A stretch of DNA of 64,000 nt from Chaetoceros tenuissimus (GCA_021927905.1 BLLK01000027.1:186001-250000), one strand, 5' to 3'. Counted from the stretch's first letter, positions 39,129-50,326 are shown. Program-made: numbers and translations. The notes: a model not told the origin generated them from the sequence alone.

Positions 39129-40367
39129 ATGAATCTCATCCTATCAACATCATTCTTTTCCTTTCTTACGAGCTGCGCGGCTTTCCAGTCTACTCCTGCT
39201 GCGAGGCTTCCAACTCGTCTGAGTCTAAGTAACGAGAGAATCAAGGCCAGTGGATGTGGCATCCCAACTGTTCGCTCCGGTGATTGCCTCTTATTCGATC
39301 CAGAAGTTGAAGGAAAACTTCAGGGAACTGGAGCTCTTGCCTCTCGCATCAAAGCTGGAAGTGCATATAATCTTCCACACGATGCTACTATTATTGAATA
39401 CAATGGAGCTAGTGTTCCTCATTCTGCAGAAATTCTAGATGCACAGCATTGGCTTGAGTATCTTGATGAAGGTTCTGATCTCCCTCTCAATTTTGCCAAG
39501 CCAAACAACCCTGTTACTGCGACTGTTTTAGCTAGAACTAGAATCATAGCTGATGATGCTCCAGGAGATATTCAGCATATCATTCTTCGTCTTCCTGAAG
39601 GTATGCACTACGTTGAAGGACAGAGTTTATCAGTCATTCCTTCTGGTACTGATGCTGCAACTGGAAAGAAACATAAGCCTAGATTGTATTCAATTGCCTC
39701 AACTCGTTATGGAGATATACTTGATGGAAATACCATTAGTCTTTGTGTTCGCAGAGCTGAATACTATGATCCTGCCACTGGTCTTCCTGACCCAGCAAAG
39801 AAAGGAGTTTGCTCTAACATGCTTTGTGATTCTAATCCAGGTGATATGATCAATGTTGCAGGACCTGTTGGAAAGACTATGCTCTTGCCTGAGAATCCAA
39901 ATTCAGATGTCATCATGATAGCAACCGGAACTGGTATTGCTCCATTCCGTGGATTCATGCATCGTCTATTTATGGAAAACACCGTAGCTCGTCATATGTT
40001 TGGTGGAACTGCTTGGCTAGTGTTGGGAGTCCCAACAACAGGAGGCCTTCTATATAAGGAAGAATTTGATGCTATGCAGAAGAATGCTAGCCCAGGTTCA
40101 TTGAAAATTGATTATGCTATTTCCAGAGAAATGACAAATGAGATTGACGGGGGAAAACTGTACGTTCAGCACGTTATTGCACAGAACGCTGTCGAGTTTT
40201 TCAATAGATTGGATAATGGCGCATCTTGCTACTTTTGCGGTTTGAAGGGCATGATGCCACCTATCCTGGAAACGCTTGAACAAGTAGCAAATGCGAATGG
40301 AATCGATTTTGATAGCAAACTCAAGGAGTGGAAAGCTAACCATCAATGGCATGTAGAAGTCTACTAA
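39129..40367 (+). CDS. petH: Plastid ferredoxin-NADP+ reductase
   Basis: It transfers electrons from reduced ferredoxin to NADP+ at the end of photosynthetic electron transport. From the ATG at 39129 the product is 412 residues. A signal peptide (MNLILSTSFFSFLTSCAAFQS) ends in an ASAFF-like site, so 39129 is preferred over the in-frame ATG at 39006. The FAD domain has RLYSIAST. The NADP domain has IATGTGIAPFRGF and CYFCGLKGM, and the chain ends in the typical aromatic Tyr (HVEVY). A stretch of about 65 residues between leader and reductase core (GCGIPTVRSGDCLLFDPEVEGKL...) resembles the linker seen in algal FNRs. Confidence 0.93.
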   Translation: MNLILSTSFFSFLTSCAAFQSTPAARLPTRLSLSNERIKASGCGIPTVRSGDCLLFDPEVEGKLQGTGALASRIKAGSAYNLPHDATIIEYNGASVPHSAEILDAQHWLEYLDEGSDLPLNFAKPNNPVTATVLARTRIIADDAPGDIQHIILRLPEGMHYVEGQSLSVIPSGTDAATGKKHKPRLYSIASTRYGDILDGNTISLCVRRAEYYDPATGLPDPAKKGVCSNMLCDSNPGDMINVAGPVGKTMLLPENPNSDVIMIATGTGIAPFRGFMHRLFMENTVARHMFGGTAWLVLGVPTTGGLLYKEEFDAMQKNASPGSLKIDYAISREMTNEIDGGKLYVQHVIAQNAVEFFNRLDNGASCYFCGLKGMMPPILETLEQVANANGIDFDSKLKEWKANHQWHVEVY

Positions 40368-40582
40368 TAAGTTCAAGTGCAGATATGGTATTTGGAATAG
40401 GGAAACATTGGATTTAAAAATTAACAGTGAGACTGACTTTATACTACTTAGGGAACTAATATTTCTTTTGATATCAATTTGATTCTCTTTTTGAACTAAA
40501 TCTATTTGCATGTAGTAAAACTTTTCCGCCAAAGAGACTTTCCACTGTTTTTTGGTCATTTTGGCTTAGGCCAGAAGGCAAC

Positions 40583-41836
40583 CTATCGTCCACGTCCTCT
40601 TCCGCGACCTCTTCCTCTAACGGAGCGTTTCTTTTTCTTGGTCACGTTGCCTCCTTGTGTTGAATCTTTCTTTCTCTTATTATTGGCTTGAGTTTTGTTT
40701 CCTTGTTGACGTGTCTTCTTGACAGGAGTTTCACCTATTGTTTTGGTAGTTGTAGAATTTGCTCTTTTCCTATTTTTCGTGTTGGTCTTCTTCTTAGCAA
40801 TGGTACTAGCTTCATTGTCGACCTTATTTTTCTGAGATGCATTTTCTTCGGTACTTTCTTCATTCTCGTTTGCATCTCCTTCATCTTCATCATCGTCGTT
40901 ACTTTCGTTTTCCTCCTCGTCATCATCGTCGTCGTCTTCTTCGTCCTCGCCTTCTTCCTCGTCTTCATTTGATGGAGACGATCCAACTTGATCATCGTCA
41001 ATACCATCCTCTTCATTTTCGCCCTCTACAATGACAACATCATCAGAGTCATCCGCACTATTTTCAAGTTGCTGCGTTTCCTCTTTGATGACCTGCTTTT
41101 CCACAAGTTGCACATTTGATTCCTGTGAATTTGCTTCATTTTCCTTGTCTGAAGATTTCATTGATGGATTGCTATCTTCATTGACTGGCGGTGATGATTG
41201 AGTTTGAGATTTTTGCTTTTGCATCAACTCCATCTTTTTCTGCTGTAGTATTTGTTTCTTATAAAACATTTGTAGCTTCCGCTTCAGCGGAACGAAAAAG
41301 AATTCATCAATTACACCATCACTGACGTGCCATTGTTCAATCTTGATTTTGGAAATACAAGAAGATATATATGCCTCAGGAGAATTGGTAGTAGATGATG
41401 TGGACTCGAATGAAGGAGGATGATATTGCGAGAGGAATTTCGAATAATATTCTTTTGCGGCGGTTATATAGTTTTCTGAAAGTGAATTGTGCATGGATTT
41501 TATTTCATCCTATTCAATTTGTGTTAAAAATTGTTTTCGTTTTCATAGTAAAAATGTTATAAGCAACAGAAATGACGAAAAGTGTTGAGTCGAGGCTTCA
41601 TGCTAGTGCTTCTTCGTAGTAAGGTTGATCGGATAAGACCCGGACCCACCATATCGGAATCATAAGCAAGAGCCTCATATACTTACCAAGATAGTCTGTG
41701 AATTCTTTTTACAATGCGCTTCTAGTCGGCTCCAAGAGGATTCTAGGTCTTCGTGGCTTATACCACTCTTGAACTTGTGCTTCCGTAAAAGCATGCCTAG
41801 ATATACCGAATGCTGCTCAAATGACTCCTTACTCAT
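40583..41836 (-). CDS. Acidic/basic low-complexity protein, probably nuclear (2 exons)
   Basis: A short first exon (41836-41687) is joined to the long exon (41509-40583) across a 177-nt phase-0 intron with a GTAAGT donor and an AATAG acceptor, giving 358 residues. The first about 150 residues are helical and look folded (SVYLGMLLRKHKFKSGISHEDLESSW and, later, HVSDGVIDEFFFVPLKRKLQMFYKKQ). A long acidic tract of Asp/Glu/Asn at about 220-280 follows, then a basic end with KKKTNTKNRKR, KKKKRSVRGRG and a run of RG repeats. This layout is typical of nucleolar or chromatin-associated proteins, which is inference. The family is not recognised. Confidence 0.7.
41510..41686 (-). other. Intron of the acidic/basic protein gene
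   Basis: 177 nt, GTAAGT to TTGAATAG, phase 0. It joins SQTIL to DEIKSMHNS. Confidence 0.75.
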
Positions 41837-42194
41837 GGTGCCTGTTTCTAATTCTTGAAGATTGTGATAAGTTATGAGATAATGGACTTTCCAATGTTAT
41901 CTATCAAGCCTAGTTTATGTTTGTATTCAATCAATTGACGATGGACTGAAAGTGAAAAGAACTCGATTGTGTTCACCTCTCCCCTCCTCCTTTTGTTTTC
42001 ATTGGCTTTTGTTACAGTCTAGCCACATACCCTATCTGGCTCCGAAATCTAAAAAAGCAGCTCATCTTTCTGCTCTATCTTCATCTCTATTTTGTTTGTT
42101 GCACTACCATACTTTAGGTATTTACTATCTTATTTTATTTTCAAGTTTCAGACCATTTATCATCTATTTATCTAGAAATTAAAAGCGAAGGAAA
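41837..42194. promoter_or_regulatory. Divergent promoter region (acidic protein / MED22)
   Basis: About 360 nt separating two divergent genes. No ORF with coding character and no specific element are recognised. Confidence 0.3.
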
Positions 42195-42700
42195 ATGAGC
42201 GACGAAAAGGCTGCTAAAGAATGGAAGACAAATCTAAACGCTACCCTCAATAGATTATCCAACCAATATCTTACACTACTGAGAGCTGCTTCTTCCGAGG
42301 TAGCCCTAGAGGAAGCACAAGTAGATCAAAGAGGTGTGTTATTATTGTAGTCCAATTTATCCCTATAATTCTCTGATCAAATCTGACACATTTTGTAACT
42401 CTTAATTTTCATCCAGCGGGAGGTGGACAAATGAAGAGTCAAAATGAACCACCTCCACCTTTGGCAGCATCGGCTGAATTATCAGAATTATCAACTGCAG
42501 TTGCGACTGAAAACATATGTACATCTGTAAATACATTGTTAGATTTAATTAGGACGTTACGGTTATCAGTGACAATTATGGGGGAAGAAAGATTTCGAGA
42601 AGAAGAAGTTGAATGTTGGGAAGATGGTGTTGTGATTGATGAAATTTGTGAAGAGACAATGCAATTAGAAAGAGAAATAAGAAGTATCATGAACAAATAG
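42195..42700 (+). CDS. MED22: Mediator complex subunit 22 (2 exons)
   Basis: MED22 (Srb6/Surf5) is a small subunit of the Mediator head module, which links transcription factors to RNA polymerase II. Exons are 42195-42333 and 42417-42700, with an 83-nt phase-1 intron (GTGTGT to ATCCAG), giving 140 residues. The product is helical. The pattern AATENICTSVNTLLDLIRTLRLSVTIMGEE matches the conserved MED22 helix pair in which the subunit packs against MED11. It is preceded by WKTNLNATLNRLSNQYLTLLRAAS, and the family length is normal (about 120-200). The identity rests on pattern recognition without alignment. Confidence 0.75.
42334..42416 (+). other. MED22 intron
   Basis: 83 nt, GTGTGT to TCATCCAG, phase 1. 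Confidence 0.75.
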
Positions 42701-43639
42701 GAGTTTGAAAAATGGAATAGGGGAAAGGAGTGTCGGTGTTGGTTTTTTGTGTACATGAAGTAAAAATCGCATATGGATATCTACAAAGGTACAATGAAAG
42801 AAAGAGAATTTTGGAATGGAAGACAAAGAAGTTTCAACCCTCTATTTTTATCCAAACAAATAATCGCTACCAAGAATATGAACATAATATACCCTCAGCT
42901 AAAATGAGTGTTGTAAAAATAATTTTTTATAAAGAAAAAAGTCGGAAGTACAGGTAGATCTTTTTCGAAATAGTTGAAATGCAATAGTCACTCTGAGTGG
43001 AATGTTATCATTATTTTGAATGAAAATCATGATCTTACCACCCATGATGAAACTGATCATCTCATTCATCCATTTCTAGCCGGCTCGTCCACTTTCTTCA
43101 ATTTCAATTTGAAATGCTCTTGTCGACGCTATCTGACGTCAGATATCAATAAGGCCTTTTGACACTAAATGGGACGTTCAAAGAATTCTTGCTTCACAAA
43201 TTCTTCCGCCTGCAGACTGCGTTGAAAGAACTCACGCACTCATCAGAAAATAGGCAGGTGATGCTTTTGCTTGACATCATCCATCTTCTACTTTTAAAAT
43301 TCTTTCAAAGTAAAAAGGTATGTTACCATTTGTTGTGTGTTGTACCAAAGCCACAGTGAAACAAAGAGTGTGATCACTGATCACTGACAACTGACAACAA
43401 TAATTCCAGGCTTCTTATCGTGAGATTCAAACCAGGGTTCTGTTTCTTAATTCCTTGCGTGAAGCCACAGAGCACATTCTCATAACCCACGCGATTGGCA
43501 CTCTTCTCATTAGCACATATTGGCACAGTCTCACCATAATTTCAAAGAACTTTCTATTGGAGAGTCAATCTGATTTCCAGCAGTTTCCACGCCAAGACTC
43601 CTTCCATTTTTCTTTTTTGAAAGCACACGCTCTGAAAAC
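42701..43639. other. Intergenic region with CRE-type palindrome
   Basis: About 940 nt without a supported gene. Short ORFs at 42730-43655 have no recognisable content. It contains a perfect 16-bp palindrome centred on TGACGTCA (separate entry). The right end is the leader of the F-box gene. Confidence 0.4.
43130..43145. promoter_or_regulatory. 16-bp palindrome with full CRE (TGACGTCA)
   Basis: TATCTGACGTCAGATA is a perfect palindrome. TGACGTCA is the consensus site of bZIP factors of the CREB/ATF type, and related TGACGT elements control CO2-responsive genes in diatoms. It lies about 500 nt upstream of the F-box gene. Confidence 0.5.
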
Positions 43640-45319
43640 ATGGTGTACAAGTTGAGATTATCTCGTCCGGCACGGTCCTCTCATAATGCTAGCAATACAG
43701 AAGGAAGAAGTGTAACGGAGCACCCTTCGGTTTCAGGTCCATTGCAAACTATTGATCGCAATCACAACTCTCCAAGTCGGTCTCCCATGAAAAAGGTTAG
43801 GAAAGCATCAAAAATAGTCATGGGAATTATTGATTCGCCACGCCGAGCTTTCAAGAAACGAATTGCAGGAAATGAAAATCAACATGGGAACATTCCCATT
43901 GAATTTCCTGATATTTCCGATGTGAATATGGAATCTTGTCACTCTGTTCAAAGTAAAAGGCAGAATGTTTTGCTTTGGCTAGAGGAAAGTGCTCCCCATG
44001 ACATATTACCCAAGATTCTAGCCTTTACAGGTCCAAAGAAAGTTCGAGCTTTGATGCAAGTCAATAAATCATGGAATGCAATCTGTGATTCTGAAGCTGT
44101 ATTTCGGACTTTATCTGAAGACTATGGGAAGTGGGTCCATAGTGAGCAAGAAGAAGATTCTCCCATGATGGGACAAGATGATCGATTCTGGAAGAATTAC
44201 TATTCAAATAATCCTATTGTTCCCTTGGACTTTTCAACTATACCGATTGCTGCTGCATCGCGTTGCCGTTTGGAAACATGGGGAGGAAGACAGTATTTCC
44301 AATGTGACAAGAATGTTCGGATTCTAGTACAACCAGGTCTACACGTTCTGGAACGAGAGGTATTGGTTGAGACTGTTGGGAATGCTTCATTTGTGGTTGA
44401 AAATCATACGAAATGTTCCAATTCCATTGAACCTATGGAATTCTCTAGCAGACCTTCAACCCCAAGCTCTGTTACCAGTAGCAATTCTTCACATTCAAGT
44501 TCGTCATCACCAGCAAGACGAAGATTAAATAGTGGAATTCGAAATCTTTTATCCTGCCGATCCTTTGCAGGTGTTGAAGAAGAAGACCATACTGAACTAC
44601 TTGGAAAATTAGAGAATTTGGAAAGGGCAACCATTGTTCTTACGACAAAGAGAAAGGACTGCCCTATTTTTCATGTTCGTGAAGGGCATATGAGATTAGT
44701 GGGTTTAGAACTCATGCATTGTTGCGGAGGAACTGATATTTGGAATGGAAACACTGCTGTTCAGATTCAGCCCAGACTTGATGAAAACAATCGTCCTCTA
44801 CTACCAAGACGTTCATCTCAAATCCCAACTGCTTTCATCAAAGAGTGCAGAATCATGTCTGCAAGTGGGAGAGGCATTGTTACAATTGATGGTTCAAGAG
44901 CATTGGTTCAAGATTGCCATATTCATCGTTGCGCTGCAACTGGAATTTACATAGGAGGAAACGGAAGCGTGGCAAAGATTTACAACTGCGACATTGTAAA
45001 TAATGGCATTGGAAACCAGGTTGCTCGTAGAGGTATTGCTCGAGGTCACTCCGGAGTCTACCTTGAACAAGGAGCAGCGCTTTTGTCTGATTGCAATATT
45101 TCGCACAATGCCCTGACTGGAGTCTCTGCTGTTTCACCAAACAACGCAATCCTCAAGCTAGAGAACTCAGACTTGGTTGGTAATGCTTCTCATCAATTAG
45201 AGATGCCTCCACAAGGTTCTGTAAGTTACAGGAAAAGTTCAGAAGAAAACAATACAATTGAGCAAGATGGTACCATGAGAGTTCGATCAAAATTCAAGGT
45301 GGAAGAAGAGATGATCTGA
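43640..45319 (+). CDS. F-box protein with right-handed beta-helix repeats (FBXO11-like architecture)
   Basis: F-box proteins recruit substrates to SCF ubiquitin ligases. The 559-residue product has a disordered basic N-terminus. An F-box-like segment follows at about 118-170 (PHDILPKILAFTGPKKVRALMQVNKSWNAICDSEAVFRTL). The rest contains parallel beta-helix (PbH1) repeats with the usual N/G-turn pattern: FIKECRIMSASGRGIVT, ALVQDCHIHRCAATGIYIGGNG, KIYNCDIVNNGIG, HSGVYLEQGAALLSDCNISHNALTGVSAV, LKLENSDLVGNA. The order F-box then beta-helix resembles FBXO11. A Ser-rich insert (about 270-300) interrupts it. The substrate is unknown. Confidence 0.8.
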   Translation: MVYKLRLSRPARSSHNASNTEGRSVTEHPSVSGPLQTIDRNHNSPSRSPMKKVRKASKIVMGIIDSPRRAFKKRIAGNENQHGNIPIEFPDISDVNMESCHSVQSKRQNVLLWLEESAPHDILPKILAFTGPKKVRALMQVNKSWNAICDSEAVFRTLSEDYGKWVHSEQEEDSPMMGQDDRFWKNYYSNNPIVPLDFSTIPIAAASRCRLETWGGRQYFQCDKNVRILVQPGLHVLEREVLVETVGNASFVVENHTKCSNSIEPMEFSSRPSTPSSVTSSNSSHSSSSSPARRRLNSGIRNLLSCRSFAGVEEEDHTELLGKLENLERATIVLTTKRKDCPIFHVREGHMRLVGLELMHCCGGTDIWNGNTAVQIQPRLDENNRPLLPRRSSQIPTAFIKECRIMSASGRGIVTIDGSRALVQDCHIHRCAATGIYIGGNGSVAKIYNCDIVNNGIGNQVARRGIARGHSGVYLEQGAALLSDCNISHNALTGVSAVSPNNAILKLENSDLVGNASHQLEMPPQGSVSYRKSSEENNTIEQDGTMRVRSKFKVEEEMI

Positions 45320-46287
45320 AGAAACTTTGAACACATAAATTACATTTGTACATAGTATATAAAAACAGACTTATATATGGAAACTGTTGTAGTGTTTTTA
45401 TTTTCGATTGTCTATGGTACAGAAGGACGAAGATTAAAATAAATAAAACGTATGTCTATGATTGTGAATGGATTTTACTATCAAATCCATTCATTGAAAT
45501 TAGAAAATTCCGATTGCCAATTCACACAGACACAAGAAATGCATCAAAACAGCAAAATTACAGCTAAAACAGAGTACGAACAAACAGTATTTGATGAAAT
45601 GTGATAACCAAGGAGACACTGGAGAGTGGGATTGTGTAATTCAGAAAGAATCGCACGTTCTCCAGAGTACTATGAGGCATCTTATTTGCTATAGGTAATT
45701 TTGGAAGCGAGAAGAAGAGGAACAGCAAAACGCTGAGCAACTCTCCTTGGTCGATAGTTTCAGTTTTATCGCTCACTGACTAATCACCACAGTTTCAAAT
45801 TTGGGGGATTGTTGTGTTTCAAACAAGAGAGACATGTATCAAGAACGAAATAACAATGGACTATCCGCTATCTATAGTTTCATGGGAGCATTATAGATTC
45901 CATAACACATATCTACAACTATGTGGTTGCTGCGGTAAGTCGAATGTGTGCTATTTAATAGATGATGCTACTACCATTTGCCATTTTTTCAACGAAGGAG
46001 TGAACGAGAACGAAAAGATTTGAGGCTAGGTGAAGGTACTTAGAACCCCAACCATAGAGGGTTTAAAAACTCATTTCATGATAGGTATAGATTTTGTCCC
46101 CCTAAATGTCATTCCTGCGTCTTGCTTGCTTTGCGCACTGTAGACATCACACGACATTGTTTGACACGTGAAAAGAACAACAATCTCAAATTCTTGAAGG
46201 TGAAGAATTCATTCATAGTAGTCTTAACTTCAATTAGCTATCGATAGTGGATACAAAAGTTCAAGAGGAAGAAATACTTATTTAAAG
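45320..46287. other. Intergenic region
   Basis: About 970 nt between the F-box gene and the GH28-like gene. Overlapping short ORFs at 45346-46023 show no coding character. No repeat or RNA is recognised. Confidence 0.3.
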
Positions 46288-48165
46288 ATGATTTGCTTCT
46301 ATGCATTGGTTTGTTTTGCATTTTGCTCTGGAATAGAAGCTAGGATCATTACAATTGAAGATTTCGGAGGTAAGCAGGGTTCTTTCTTGATCGCGTTAAT
46401 CCCATTTTGTCTCTACACATATTTTTTTAAACATATAAAACTTTTTGATTCATAGGCAAACCTGATTCACAAATTCCAAGCCCGAAAGAACCTCTACTTC
46501 ATTCGGAATTTCATCATTCTTCTGTGAAAAAAGTGAACACGTTGAGAGTAAAACATCATAGAGCAAAGGATGATGAGAATATAAAGAAACAAGCTATTGA
46601 AAATACAAAGGCGTACAATTTAGCTATGCAAGCAGCGGAGAGAGGTGACAGGATTTTACTAAAGGAACACGAAACATATACCTTTATAGGAGGTATTGAA
46701 GGTGTGAATTTGAATGGTGTTACTTTAGATTTTGCAGGATATACAAGGTTTATCTTTGATTTAGATCAATGGCCCATGAGAAATTATACAGGCGGTGCGC
46801 AAGATGTAACAGATCTGGAATATGTCCCATGTATTGATTTGGTAGATTGCAAAGATGTAGTCATTACATGTAGCGCACAAGATAAGGCCATTGTGGATGT
46901 GGATTATGAAACAGATGAAATCTATTTGGATCAAGATAGTGGTAATGGAGGAATTATTGACGGAAGAGGCAAAAAGTGGTGGGACAGTGCAATCATTGGT
47001 GATATTGATGTCGAGAATAGACCAAGACTGATTGACATTCGAGGCAGTATGAATGTGACTGTAGAAAATTTGACCTTGGTCAATAGTCCTTATTGGAGTT
47101 TGACTTTGGAAGCTATAGGCGCCGAAGTACATCATGTAAATGTGCTTATCGACCGAAAATATCAAAGAAGGATACATAATAATACAGAAATACGCCAACA
47201 ATTTGTAGGCACCGAAGATGTTGAAAGTGAAGCGAGAACCGCACGTCGACTGAGGTCCCGGGAGCTAAAGTTTCATTTTCCTGATGTATTTCCTGACTGG
47301 GTGCTTCAACCCCAAAATCTGAATACTGATGGCATTGATCCAATTGGACAGAATATCTACATTCATGACTGTATTATTTTGAATGATGACGATTCTATAG
47401 CTGTCAAGCCTCCAAGACATGGGAAAAGAGGTAGTATCTTGAATGGTACCATTCCATATGACTGTACGCGAAATGTGACTGTAGAAGATGTGGTATTGAC
47501 AGGATTCGGTGCTTCAATAGGTAGTGTAGGGCCATCGCCTATGAGTGACTATCATCCTTGTGTAGATCAGGTCTCATTTAAAAGGATTAAAATGCCAGGG
47601 ACTGGTAAAGGCATATACATCAAAAGCAACAAGAGCGATTGTAATAATGGTGTTGGATCAAGCATCACGAACATTTTGTAAGTTGGATAAGATTTTATAG
47701 CCTCATTGTAATAGGCTTCCTCACAATATACTTTCGTTCACCACTAGGTATGATGATATCTACATCAAGAGCCCAGTTTGGTGGCCGATCTGGATTGGAC
47801 CTCAACAGCAACATGAACCTCATTCTTCCTTGGGAGGAAATTGTGAATTAGATTACCCGATTGGGACTGTCAAATGCCCTACGCAAGGTTGTACAAACTT
47901 TGAAAATATAACAATTCGGAACGTTTTGATTGAAGATCCATTGCTTTCTCCAGGTGTTTTGATGGGGAATGCGAGCTCCCCAATGAAGAATATCTTTTTT
48001 GACAATGTAACTATGAATGTACCTTTCAAATATTATCTGACACATGGAAGACTCCCATTTCATACTAGGCGATTCCCATTCAAAGGAAGGTACAAAGTGA
48101 AAGGGGTGCAAGGTGTGGCAAGGAACTGTAATCCTATCCCTGATGGGTTTGATGTAATTGAATAA
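46288..48165 (+). CDS. Secreted GH28-like (polygalacturonase-fold) protein with altered active site (3 exons)
   Basis: GH28 enzymes hydrolyse pectic polymers. Exons are 46288-46369, 46456-47677 and 47748-48165, with introns of 86 and 70 nt; phases check and give 573 residues. A signal peptide (MICFYALVCFAFCSGIEA) is followed by an EDFGGKPD motif usual at the start of the fold. Active-site blocks are present: NTDGID (N317-D322), LNDDDSIAV (D339, D340) and IYIKS with K417. The GHG histidine is replaced by F378 (TGFGASIGS) and the RIK arginine by Y415. The protein keeps the three catalytic Asp positions but lacks the conserved His and Arg, so specificity or activity may differ. Downstream strands (NILYDDIYIKSPVWWPIWIG) continue the beta-helix. 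Confidence 0.85.
46370..46455 (+). other. GH28-like gene intron 1
   Basis: 86 nt, GTAAGC to TTCATAG, phase 1, shortly after the signal peptide. Confidence 0.8.
47678..47747 (+). other. GH28-like gene intron 2
   Basis: 70 nt, GTAAGT to CACTAG, phase 2. It joins ITNI|LYDDIYIKS. Confidence 0.8.
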
Positions 48166-48276
48166 GTTTAAAAGTGTAGTTATAAGATTTTAAAATTAGG
48201 TGCTTTTTTTTCAATAATATTGTACAGGTCTAGATAGAAAGCCTTTGAACATGGCATTATGATGAAATGAAGTAGC

Positions 48277-49994
48277 CTATTGCTCTTCCTCATCACTACT
48301 GTCATCATCATTTTGTGCCTGATCTACTACTTCGACCTCCTGATCAACCTTTTCAAGCTCTTTCATTACATTTTCAGTTTCATTTTCAAGTTTCACATGC
48401 GACCGCCTCCCAACATCTAAAGCAGTTAAAACTATTTGTTTTGCTTTAAGCTCTTTTGCTCTACGCTTGGCTTCTTTGGACGCTTGGAAGAGTGATCTTA
48501 AGCTTCTCGCGGAAAGACAAGCATCGTGTGGTTTTGTCTCTGCTTTTCCAAGTACTCCCAACAAGGAAGATAACAATTCCCGTTTAGATATTTCTTGGGA
48601 TTCCTCAAGGAATGTGTTGGCTGAGGGTTTCTCTTCTTGTGTCTTAACCATGGCATTTCCATGTACCTCGAGAACTTCCAGTGCATTTGCTAAAACAGCA
48701 AGGGCGAGGTTGTGAAGAACTTCATTGAATTCTCCTTCAATACCAGTGACGTTATCGTCTCCTTCATCATCACTATCAAATTCACAATATTCTCCAAGTT
48801 TTCCAAACTGAACTAATGACAAAATAGCTTCTCTGATTCCAAGTTCATCTGGAATAAAGTCTGCTTCGTTACCACTCTCCTCTTGGACAGAACCAAAGAG
48901 AACAATCTGACTTGCTAGAAGAGCTGTTTCAATACCAGTTTTTGACGGATCAGTTAAAAGCATCAAGCTCTCCATTCCCAATCGTCTTGCATCCATTCTA
49001 TCTTTCTTCAAAAGACTGGCAGCAATCTCGATGGCAAGTAAAGAATTCTCTTCCTCATTATCTTCCTTCTTTTCAACTTCAACTTTACGAAGCTGTCTTT
49101 CTGAAGCAGATGAAGATGGCTCAAATAAACCTTGTGCTGCATCAAATAAGTTTCTACAATACCGATGATACGTTACCGCACAACCCTTTCTTCTTTGTGC
49201 CTCGATAATAGTAGCCTTGATATCACCTCCTGATGTCACTTCTGGAGTAGACGACGCCGCTCTCGCAACGTTGGTGTCACTATCACCATCATCTGATACC
49301 GCAGCAGCTGTTTCATCTGGAGTAGAAGGTTTGGCATCACCTCTCCAAAGTGTAAGATGAATCTCTACATGTTCTTCAGTGATCAATTCTGCAGTAGCAA
49401 GTTCATCGTTAAAATTTGCGTGTATACTGAGTAGACGACATGCGTCAGATAACCTCGAGGCAACGTTTGAAGGAGTATCTTGAATCACTTTGGAAGAATG
49501 TTCCAAGGGGTAAAAGGAAGGTATATGGCGTAATTCATTCGAGGATACTTTCCAGTTTGTTCTTTTAGGTAAAGGCATTTTTAGATCAGCACTAGTTCGT
49601 TTGACCAATGGAGATGGTCTCTTCATGTTGGCACTTGTAGACGATGGATCTGGACTGTGATGACGTTGAGAAGTAGATTGGTTAGGTTTTCACACTTTTT
49701 GAATATAACATGAATCAAAATATAGATGTTGTGTATTTCTCGACAGACGAAGGGAACGTGAAACGATCTCACATAGAGATACTCATTTGTTACACACAGT
49801 GTTGTGCCATCGTCGCGATTCTCTCACAGTGTGAGCGTTTTTACTCGTGTTGAGGAAACGTTTTTATCATTTTAGTAGACTTACCTTTGCTCTCCCATGA
49901 GTGTAGGTGTAGCTGATCGAATAGCTGACTGATCTCCTTCCTTTGAGGAACTGCCTACTTGAGTTGGATTCGTTGCTTTCGATGCTTGGTCCAT
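48277..49994 (-). CDS. Unrecognised protein, member A of a tandem paralog pair (2 exons)
   Basis: Exon 1 is 49994-49885 and exon 2 is 49654-48277, with a 230-nt phase-2 intron (GTAAGT to ATCACAG), giving 495 residues. The first about 100 residues are Ser/Pro/Lys-rich, followed by a folded region. Two segments recur in the next gene (50327-51946): the SNVASRLSDACRLLSI region followed by HLTLWRGD, and the AVTYHRYCRNLFDAAQG region. So do KDRMDARRLGMESLMLLTDPSKTGIE and a late LHNLALAVLANALEVLE helix. This pattern looks like armadillo-type helices. An acidic tail ends in DDDSSDEEEQ. No family is recognised and no localisation signal is seen. It converges on the GH28-like gene with about 110 nt between them. 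Confidence 0.75.
49655..49884 (-). other. Intron of paralog A
   Basis: 230 nt, GTAAGT to CATCACAG, phase 2. Confidence 0.7.
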
Positions 49995-50326
49995 TCTATT
50001 ACTTGTTTTGAATGGAAAAGGTGCACTGTGTACAACGATGCAATTGGTATTTTCTTTCAACGTAAAAGCAGCAACAGCGTGCTACTATGAGGCAAATATC
50101 GCTCAAGGCTGGAGACTGTTGGCCACGACTCAAGCGGATAACTAAAAACGCTAATTTAGCTACATCAAAAATGTGCCGGGTTACAAAATGGTCACACAGA
50201 CTGTTTGTTTTCGCGGGAAGTGATTTGACTTCAATTTGAATGAATCAATTTGAATATAAAGTTTTCAAGTGTGAGCAAACGTTGTAAATTTTCAGGAATA
50301 AAATTTTTATAATTGTCAAATGTAAA
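49995..50326. other. Spacer between the tandem paralogs
   Basis: About 330 nt upstream of paralog A and downstream of paralog B. No coding content is seen. Confidence 0.3.

Noticed and set aside
40688-41034. Phe/Val-rich and Arg/His-rich plus-strand ORFs
   Set aside because: Mirror of the Asp/Glu tract on the other strand.
45564-46023. Short ORFs in the F-box/GH28 spacer
   Set aside because: No motif, no leader, and no consistent splice partners.
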